DNA of 29,861 nucleotides, taken from NCBI GenBank assembly GCA_038245725.1, contig JBBRSD010000014.1, forward strand, positions 1-29,861, in the 5' to 3' direction. The translations under genes were made by a program, and so were the position numbers. The DNA comes from JBBRSD01 sp038245725 (lineage in GTDB: Bacteria > Actinomycetota > Coriobacteriia > Anaerosomatales > JAAXUF01). This document shows, one piece after another, positions 24,484-29,861 of this stretch. Position 1 is the stretch's first letter; each line of letters begins with the position of its first letter. Under the pieces are notes generated by a model. The model was given only the letters and a program-made list of their open reading frames with translations. It did not search any database and was not told where the DNA came from.

Positions 24484-25343
24484 GCCTTCTATCGGAGTTC
24501 GAGGACCGGATCGGCCGTGCCGTTGAGGGCGGCTTCGCTCGCGTCTTCCGATCGCCCGTGCAGCCCGCCGAACTCGCGAAGGCGCTGGGCAAAGAAGCCG
24601 ACCGGCAGCGCAAGGTGGGCAAGGGCAAGGTCTACGCGCCCACCCTCTACAACGTGCTGCTCTCCCCGGAAGACGACGAGAACCTCGGCGGATTCGCCGA
24701 CACCCTCGCCGGTGAACTCGAGACCTACCTCGTGGGCTACGCTCGCGAGCGCTCCTACGCATTCGCGATCCGACCGGTCGTGCGCTTCATCGTCGACTCG
24801 GAGCTCAAGCTGGGCCGCTTCGACGTGATCGGCGAGCTGCTGTCGCCCGACGAACTGGCCGAGGAACTGGGCGATGAGTTCTGGAGCGAGGAAGAAGCCC
24901 CCCACGCCGAGGCGATTCCCGCCTCCCCTGATCTCGGCGAACTCGCCCAGGTCGCCGAGACCCCTATGCGCAAGCCATCGATCCCCGTCATCAAGCCGAA
25001 CCTGTTCTTCGACGCGGAGGCTGCGGACTCCGACGACCTCGGCGCACCGGCGCCGGGCATCGCCACGATCACCGTGCGCGGCGTCGATCACGACGTTGTG
25101 TTGCGCGGCGATCGCATGGTCGTAGGCCGCCTCGCGACGTGCGACATCTCCCTGCAGGACAAGAACACGAGCCGCCAGCATGCTGCGTTCATCCGAGAAG
25201 GCGCGGGCTGGGCGATTGAGGACCTCGGCTCGACGAACGGGACGCTCGTCAACGGGAAGCGCGTCGACCGGTCTCAGCTGTGCAACGGCGACGTTATCGT
25301 CGTGGGCATCACCGAGCTCGTGTACCACGAGCCGAGGGGCTGA
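24480..25343 (+). CDS. fhaA: FhaA-like protein: DUF3662 plus FHA domain
   Basis: 287 residues from GTG 24480, which overlaps the kinase stop (GTGA). Residues 1-120 are the DUF3662/FhaA N-terminal domain (SLLSEFEDRIGRAVEGGFAR, QPAELAKALGKEAD). An acidic linker (130-190) follows. The FHA domain is at about 195-283 with the phosphothreonine-binding set Arg217, Ser231, His234 and Asn253 (STNGTLVNGK). The linker is shorter than in mycobacterial FhaA. In mycobacteria FhaA binds phosphorylated MviN and other cell-wall factors; here the order kinase-FhaA-FhaB-phosphatase-FtsW/PBP supports the same sort of role. Cytoplasmic. Confidence 0.93.
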   Translation: MSLLSEFEDRIGRAVEGGFARVFRSPVQPAELAKALGKEADRQRKVGKGKVYAPTLYNVLLSPEDDENLGGFADTLAGELETYLVGYARERSYAFAIRPVVRFIVDSELKLGRFDVIGELLSPDELAEELGDEFWSEEEAPHAEAIPASPDLGELAQVAETPMRKPSIPVIKPNLFFDAEAADSDDLGAPAPGIATITVRGVDHDVVLRGDRMVVGRLATCDISLQDKNTSRQHAAFIREGAGWAIEDLGSTNGTLVNGKRVDRSQLCNGDVIVVGITELVYHEPRG

Positions 25344-25349
25344 GCCTGC

Positions 25350-25766
25350 ATGATCGATGTCGCGCTGCTCGCTGGCCGTCTCCTGCTGCTTGCGCTGCTC
25401 TATCTCTTCCTGTTCGCGGCCGTGAAGACCGGCATCGGGCTCGTCGCAGTGCAGCGTGTCAAAGGTCGCGGTGTCTGGACCGTCTCAGTGGTGCAAGGCC
25501 CGGCGGAGCTCTCCGGCGTCTCGCTTCCAGTGACCGGTCCGGTCGTCATCGGCCGCTCGCCCGGCGCCGACATCGTCATCGGCGATGACTTCGTGAGCGG
25601 CCGCCACGCGCGGCTCTCCCCCTCCGGCGAAGGCGCCGTGCTCGAGGACCTCGGCTCGACGAACGGCACCGTGCTTAACGGCAAGCCGGTCACGTCGCCG
25701 CATTCGCTGCGCATCGGCGATGCGATCGACATCGGCAACGTGCGGCTCAAGGTGGACCGCTCGTGA
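25350..25766 (+). CDS. fhaB: FhaB-like membrane-anchored FHA protein
   Basis: 138 residues from ATG 25350, six bases after fhaA. One N-terminal membrane helix (about 6-30) is followed by a short linker and an FHA domain (about 45-135) with Arg69-Ser70, Ser83, His86 and Asn105 (STNGTVLNGK). The size and the single helix match FhaB/FipA of mycobacteria, a phosphothreonine reader linked to division and elongation. Its stop overlaps the phosphatase start by three bases. Confidence 0.93.
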   Translation: MIDVALLAGRLLLLALLYLFLFAAVKTGIGLVAVQRVKGRGVWTVSVVQGPAELSGVSLPVTGPVVIGRSPGADIVIGDDFVSGRHARLSPSGEGAVLEDLGSTNGTVLNGKPVTSPHSLRIGDAIDIGNVRLKVDRS

Positions 25767-26848
25767 CTGCGCGCGCGAAGCAAAGCTGGGCCGCGCTCAC
25801 CGACATCGGCCGCGTGCGCACGCACAACGAAGACAGCGTGCTCGCTCAGCCGCCTCTGTTCGTGGTCGCCGATGGCCTCGGTGGCCACGAAGCCGGTGAG
25901 GTCGCGAGTTCGATCGCGGTCGAGACGCTTCGCGATCACGCGCCGCGCCGGCCCGACTCCAAGGCGCTCGCGCGCGCCGTGCGCGCCGCCAACCGCGAGG
26001 TCATCCGCGCCGCGCGCGAAGGCTACGGCCGCCAGGGCATGGGCACGACGATGACCGCAGCAATCGTGGAAGGCTCGCACGTCGCGATTGCGCACGTGGG
26101 CGACTCGCGCGCATATCTGCTGCACGCGGGTGAGCTCTCGCGCGTCACCGAGGACCACTCGATGGTCGCCGACATGATCCGGCGCGGCCAACTCACTGAC
26201 GCTGAAAGCCGCGTCCACCCGAACCGCAGCGTCATCACGCGCGCGCTCGGCACCGATCCGAACATGGTCGCCGACCCCTACGAATTCGACGCCGAGCCGG
26301 GCGACCGACTGCTGCTGTGCTCCGACGGCCTCACCTCGATGCTCGAGGACGGCGCGATCGGCGAGGCGCTCGGCGCATACCGCGACCCGGCGATCGCGGC
26401 GCGCATGCTCGTCGACGCGGCCAACGACGCCGGCGGGCACGACAACGTCTCGGTGATCGTCATCGACATCGAGGGCGAAGGAGCGCGCGCAGGCGCGTCG
26501 GTCGACGCGAGCGGCGCCCGTGCCGGTCGCGGAATGCTCGCGGTCATCGGCTGGTTGCTGCTGCTCGCACTCGTCGTGGGCGGCATCGCCTACGGCAGCT
26601 ACTCGTATGCGCGGTCGCGGGCGTTCCTCGTCTCGGCCACGCCGGGCAGCGTCACGCTCTACCGCGGCGTCCCCGGCGAGGTGGCCGGAATCAAGTTGCA
26701 GTGGTTCGTCTCGGAGAGTCAGATCGATGTGAGCTGGCTTTCCCTCGCCGAGCAGCAGGCACTTCGCGCCACCGAGACGTTCCCGAGCGTCGACGCCGCC
26801 CAGCAGAAGCTGAACTCGCTGACCGCAACCACGACCACCACGTACTAG
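25763..26848 (+). CDS. pstP: PP2C-type Ser/Thr phosphatase, PstP-like
   Basis: 361 residues from GTG 25763 (overlapping GTGA). The catalytic PP2C domain (about 8-238) has the metal ligands Glu23, Asp37-Gly38 (DGLGGHEAGE), Asp114 (VGDSRAY), Asp188 (CSDGL) and Asp227 (GGHDN). A linker precedes a single membrane helix (about 260-278). An extracytoplasmic tail of about 80 residues ends in TATTTTTY. This matches PstP, which reverses phosphorylation by PknA/PknB-type kinases and is encoded in the same cluster in actinobacteria. The next gene starts seven bases after its stop. Confidence 0.95.
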   Translation: MTARAKQSWAALTDIGRVRTHNEDSVLAQPPLFVVADGLGGHEAGEVASSIAVETLRDHAPRRPDSKALARAVRAANREVIRAAREGYGRQGMGTTMTAAIVEGSHVAIAHVGDSRAYLLHAGELSRVTEDHSMVADMIRRGQLTDAESRVHPNRSVITRALGTDPNMVADPYEFDAEPGDRLLLCSDGLTSMLEDGAIGEALGAYRDPAIAARMLVDAANDAGGHDNVSVIVIDIEGEGARAGASVDASGARAGRGMLAVIGWLLLLALVVGGIAYGSYSYARSRAFLVSATPGSVTLYRGVPGEVAGIKLQWFVSESQIDVSWLSLAEQQALRATETFPSVDAAQQKLNSLTATTTTTY

Positions 26849-26854
26849 GAGCCT

Positions 26855-29593
26855 ATGTCGCGCCGCACCACAGAGCTGCTTCTGCTGCTCGCGGCCACGC
26901 CGCCGGTGCTGCTTATCTTCGCGCTGGTCGACGCGCAGCGGGCCAAGGCGTTCACTGCAGGCTCGTTGCTCGTGCCAGCGGCGCTGCTCGTCGCCTTCGT
27001 CGCGGCGCATCTCGCGGTCCGGCGGTTCGCGTCGAGGGCCGATCCAGGCCTGCTGCCGATCACATTCCTGCTTTCGGGCATCGGTCTCGCGGTCGTAACC
27101 CGGCTCGACGCGGCGCTCGCGGCCTCGCAGGTGATGTGGCTGTTCGTGGGCGTCGCGGCACTCGTCGCCACCCTCATCGCGGTGCCGTCGCTCGAGGTGC
27201 TCGCGCGCTACAAGTACACGCTTATGGTGAGCAGCCTCGTGCTTCTGCTCGCGCCGGCGTTCATCGGCCGCGAGATCAACGGCGCGAAGCTGTGGATCCG
27301 ACTGGGCTCGGTCAGCTTCCAGCCAGGCGAGCTCGCCAAGATCCTCATCGTGCTCTTCCTCGCCGCCTACCTCGCCGAGAACCGCGAGCTGCTCTCGATC
27401 TCCACCCGCCGCTGGCTGGGCCTGCGCGTCCCCGAGCCGCGCACGATGGGGCCGCTGCTGCTCATGTGGGCGCTCTCGCTGCTCGTGCTCGTCTTCGAGC
27501 GCGACCTCGGCAGCTCGCTGCTGTTCTTCGCGATCTTCCTCGCGATGCTCTACACCGCCACCGGCCGGGTCGCCTACGTCGCTGTCGGTCTCGTCCTGTT
27601 CGGCGGCGGCGCTACCGCTGCGTATCACGCGTTCGGCCACGTTCGCACACGCGTCGACATCTGGCTCCACCCGTTTGCCGACGCCGCCGGCAAGGGCTAC
27701 CAGCTCGTGCAGTCGCTCTTTGCGCTGGCCGCGGGCGGGCTGACCGGCACCGGACTTGGCATGGGCATCCCCACGCGCATCCCGTTCGTCTCGACCGACT
27801 TCATCTTCTCGGCGATTGGCGAGGAGCTGGGGCTGCTCGGCGCGTCGGCGGTCGTGCTGTGCTTCCTCGTCTTCGCGATCCGCGGCCTCGCCACCGCGTC
27901 GCGCGCGAAGACCGACATGGCGGCGTTCACGGCGGCCGGCCTCGTCGCCGCGATCTCGCTGCAGGCGTTCGTGATCGTGGGCGGCGTCACGCGGCTCATC
28001 CCGCTCACCGGCGTCACACTCCCCTTCGTGAGCTACGGCGGCTCCTCGCTGCTGTCGAGCTTCATCGCGCTTGGGCTGCTGCTGCGCGCCGGCGACGAAG
28101 GCACCGGCCGCGAGGCCGAGGTGGAGACGACATCGACCGACCTCGGCGTGCTCGGCCGCATCGCGCTCGGCCGTCGGCTTACCGGCGTGACCACCACGAT
28201 CGCGCTCCTCATGGCCGCGCTCGTCGTTAACCTCACGTGGATCCAGGTCGTCGACGCCCGCGCGCTGCAGAATAATCCCGCCAATACGCGCAACCTCGCC
28301 CAACAGGCCCGAGACGACCGCGGCGCCATCCTCACGCGCGACGGCGTCACGCTCGCCGAGTCGAAGCGTGCCGGTCGCGTCTACGAGCGCTCGTATCCGA
28401 AGCACGATCTCGCCGCGCACACCGTAGGCTACCTCTCGGCGCGCTACGGTCGGACCGGCATCGAATCCGCCGAGAACGACGTGCTCGCCGGCGGCAAACG
28501 CGCCTTCGCGAGCTGGGGCGACGTGATCGACGCCGCCGTAGGCCGCCCTGTCCCCGGCAACGACGTCGTGCTCACGCTCGACAGCCGCGTGCAAAAGGCC
28601 GCCGAGGGTGCGCTCGCCGGGCGCAACGGCGCGTGCGTCGTGCTCGACCCGCGCACGGGCGCCGTGCTCGCAGCCGCCGCCAACCCCGGCTACGACCCGA
28701 ACTCGATCGACGCGCAGTGGGCCGCTCTCAACGCCGACGCGAGCTCGCCGCTGCTCGACCGCGCTCGCAACGCGCTCTACCCGCCCGGCTCCACCTTCAA
28801 GGTCGTGACCGCCGCAGCCGCGCTGCAGAACGGCACCTCGCCCGACACCCGGATCCCCGCACCGACCGAACTGGTGCTGCCGCAGACCACCCCGCCGCTC
28901 CGCAACTTCGCCGGCGAGAGCTGCGGGGACGGCTCGACCAGCACGTTGGCCGAAGCCCTGCGGATCTCCTGCAACACCGCCTTCGCCCAGTTGGGGCTGA
29001 CCCTCGGGCAGGACAAGCTCCGCGAGCAGGCCGCAGCCTTCGGCTTCGGGGACGGCTCGCTGCGAGTGCCGGACCGGGTCGCGACCAGCGTGATCCCGGC
29101 CGAGCTGAACCCACCGCAGCTCGCCCAGTCGGCGATCGGCCAGTTCGACGTACGGGTCACGCCGCTGGAGATGGCGATGATTGCCGGCGGCATCGCCAAC
29201 GGTGGCACCGTGATGAAGCCGTACCTGGTGCGGGAGGTGCAGGCGCCGGACCTGACCCGGCTGAGCGTCGCGGAGCCGCAGACATTCCGGCAGGCCGTAC
29301 CGCGCGAGATCGCCGACCAGCTGACCACCATGATGGTCGCGGTCGTCGACAGCGGCACCGGCACCGCCGCGCAGATCCGCGGGGTGTCGGTGGCGGGTAA
29401 GACCGGCACCGCGCAGAACGTGGCGGGTGCGGCCCCGCACGCCTGGTTCATCAGCTTCGCGCCCGCAAACGACCCGAAGGTCGCCGTCGCAGTGATCGTG
29501 GAGAACGGCGGCGAGGCCGGCAGCGAGGCCACCGGCGGCAAGGTCGCCGCCCCGATCGCCCGCGCGGTCATGCAGGCGGTGCTGGGCCGGTGA
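26855..29593 (+). CDS. FtsW/RodA-type glycosyltransferase fused to a class B penicillin-binding protein
   Basis: 912 residues from ATG 26855 (AGGAG upstream). Residues 1-415 are a SEDS protein with about ten helices, containing FERDLGSSLL, the extracellular loop and PFVSYGGSS (about 390-398). A linker and another helix (about 445-465) lead into a PBP: DRGAILTRDG (about 490), then the transpeptidase domain with Ser646-x-x-Lys649 (PPGSTFK), Ser705-Cys-Asn707 and Lys849-Thr-Gly851. Mycobacteria have separate rodA and pbpA side by side. Here one chain would polymerise lipid II and crosslink it. Odd: codon usage switches abruptly inside the gene at the SxxK box (see the junction entry), so the C-terminal 265 residues may belong to a different genome. 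The reading frame itself is intact. Confidence 0.88.
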   Translation: MSRRTTELLLLLAATPPVLLIFALVDAQRAKAFTAGSLLVPAALLVAFVAAHLAVRRFASRADPGLLPITFLLSGIGLAVVTRLDAALAASQVMWLFVGVAALVATLIAVPSLEVLARYKYTLMVSSLVLLLAPAFIGREINGAKLWIRLGSVSFQPGELAKILIVLFLAAYLAENRELLSISTRRWLGLRVPEPRTMGPLLLMWALSLLVLVFERDLGSSLLFFAIFLAMLYTATGRVAYVAVGLVLFGGGATAAYHAFGHVRTRVDIWLHPFADAAGKGYQLVQSLFALAAGGLTGTGLGMGIPTRIPFVSTDFIFSAIGEELGLLGASAVVLCFLVFAIRGLATASRAKTDMAAFTAAGLVAAISLQAFVIVGGVTRLIPLTGVTLPFVSYGGSSLLSSFIALGLLLRAGDEGTGREAEVETTSTDLGVLGRIALGRRLTGVTTTIALLMAALVVNLTWIQVVDARALQNNPANTRNLAQQARDDRGAILTRDGVTLAESKRAGRVYERSYPKHDLAAHTVGYLSARYGRTGIESAENDVLAGGKRAFASWGDVIDAAVGRPVPGNDVVLTLDSRVQKAAEGALAGRNGACVVLDPRTGAVLAAAANPGYDPNSIDAQWAALNADASSPLLDRARNALYPPGSTFKVVTAAAALQNGTSPDTRIPAPTELVLPQTTPPLRNFAGESCGDGSTSTLAEALRISCNTAFAQLGLTLGQDKLREQAAAFGFGDGSLRVPDRVATSVIPAELNPPQLAQSAIGQFDVRVTPLEMAMIAGGIANGGTVMKPYLVREVQAPDLTRLSVAEPQTFRQAVPREIADQLTTMMVAVVDSGTGTAAQIRGVSVAGKTGTAQNVAGAAPHAWFISFAPANDPKVAVAVIVENGGEAGSEATGGKVAAPIARAVMQAVLGR
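28781..28830. other. Codon-usage breakpoint / probable chimeric joint
   Basis: Between 28140 and 28780 leucine codons are CTC 21, CTG 2, CTT 1. From 28829 to the end of the gene they are CTG 13, CTC 4, TTG 2, and in the next gene CTG 7, CTC 1 (hand counts). CGG arginine and GGG glycine codons also become common only to the right. The switch falls on the sequence encoding PPGSTFKVVTAA, the most conserved stretch of the PBP. Confidence 0.75.
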
Positions 29594-29861
29594 CGGGGCT
29601 GGAGCCGCGCACCCTGGGCGGCCGCTACGTCCTGGGCGACACGATCGGAATCGGCGGGATGGCCGAGGTCTTCCTCGGCACCGACACCCGGCTGGGCCGC
29701 CAGGTTGCCGTCAAGGTCCTGCGCGCCGACCTGGCACGCGACCCGACCTTCCACAACCGGTTCCGGCGGGAGGCGCAGGCCGCGGCGTCGCTGAATGCGC
29801 CGTGCATCGTCTCGGTCTACGACACCGGCGAGGACGACGTCGACGGCACCACCCGGGTGCC
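29590..29861 (+). CDS. pknB: PknB-like Ser/Thr protein kinase (3' end cut by window edge)
   Basis: The first 90 residues from GTG 29590, overlapping the PBP stop by four bases (GTGA). The N-lobe is visible: a glycine loop with GIGGMAEVFLG, VAVKVL with the catalytic lysine, and ARDPTF...FRREAQAAASLNAP, which contains the C-helix glutamate. The segments resemble PknA/PknB-type kinases of filamentous actinobacteria. Its codon use matches the right-hand side of the joint in the previous gene, so it may not belong to the same genome as the rest of the window, although gene order is as expected for this cluster. Confidence 0.85.
   Translation, partial: MTGLEPRTLGGRYVLGDTIGIGGMAEVFLGTDTRLGRQVAVKVLRADLARDPTFHNRFRREAQAAASLNAPCIVSVYDTGEDDVDGTTRV

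Noticed and set aside
25400..29440. A 1346-codon open frame on the minus strand opposite fhaB, pstP and the FtsW-PBP gene
   Set aside because: Extremely rich in Arg, Glu, His and Gln with no domain, as expected for the antisense of GC3-rich genes. The plus-strand genes have clear catalytic motifs.

Overview
The window looks like a contig from a high-GC actinobacterium. It is most consistent with a Coriobacteriia/Anaerosomatales-like lineage, though this is inferred from gene content and is not proven. The pointers are the actinobacterial order FHA-FHA-PP2C-FtsW/PBP-kinase, a multihaem c-type cytochrome, a Rieske/cytochrome b module, GTG and TTG starts, and a strong preference for CTC leucine codons. 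Both ends cut through genes.

Layout. (1) 1-4059, minus: a very large secreted protein with about 21 Ycf48/BNR-type blades followed by Ig/FN3-like domains, cut by the left edge. (2) 4456-4905, minus: a small START-like (SRPBCC) protein. (3) 5150-7849, plus: a respiratory operon with a Rieske protein, a cytochrome b that carries its own cytochrome c domain, and a haem lipoprotein resembling cytochrome c'. It ends in two strong hairpins. (4) 8135-11664, minus: a cytoplasmic GAF-PAS hybrid histidine kinase coupled by a 1-base overlap to a REC-HD-GYP protein, probably a cyclic-di-GMP phosphodiesterase output. (5) 11867-11952, minus: tRNA-Leu(CAG) with its own terminator. (6) 12026-17174, minus: a response regulator and membrane histidine kinase pair, a seven-haem secreted cytochrome and a small lipoprotein. 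(7) 17406-18186: an unrecognised small protein (plus) and a single-domain rhodanese (minus). (8) 18268-22551, minus: a MarR regulator, apparently leaderless, upstream of an RND exporter with a large glycine-rich insertion at the position of the TolC-docking hairpin. (9) 22702-29861, plus: a compact, translationally coupled Ser/Thr phosphosignalling and cell-wall operon. It holds a membrane Hanks-type kinase, FhaA-like and FhaB-like FHA proteins, a PP2C phosphatase, an FtsW-PBP fusion and the start of a PknB-like kinase.

How the parts fit. The Rieske/b/c module and the multihaem cytochrome point to quinol-linked electron transfer, possibly to extracellular acceptors, with the adjacent two-component system a candidate regulator. 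The right-hand operon is the conserved actinobacterial system in which a kinase, a phosphatase and FHA readers tune septal or elongation peptidoglycan synthesis.

The most striking anomaly is an abrupt change in codon usage inside the FtsW-PBP gene at about 28.78-28.83 kb, exactly at the conserved SxxK motif. Everything to its right looks like another actinobacterium (Micromonospora/Streptomyces-like codon use). This could be an assembly chimera or a genuine recombination joint, and the last kilobase should be treated with caution.
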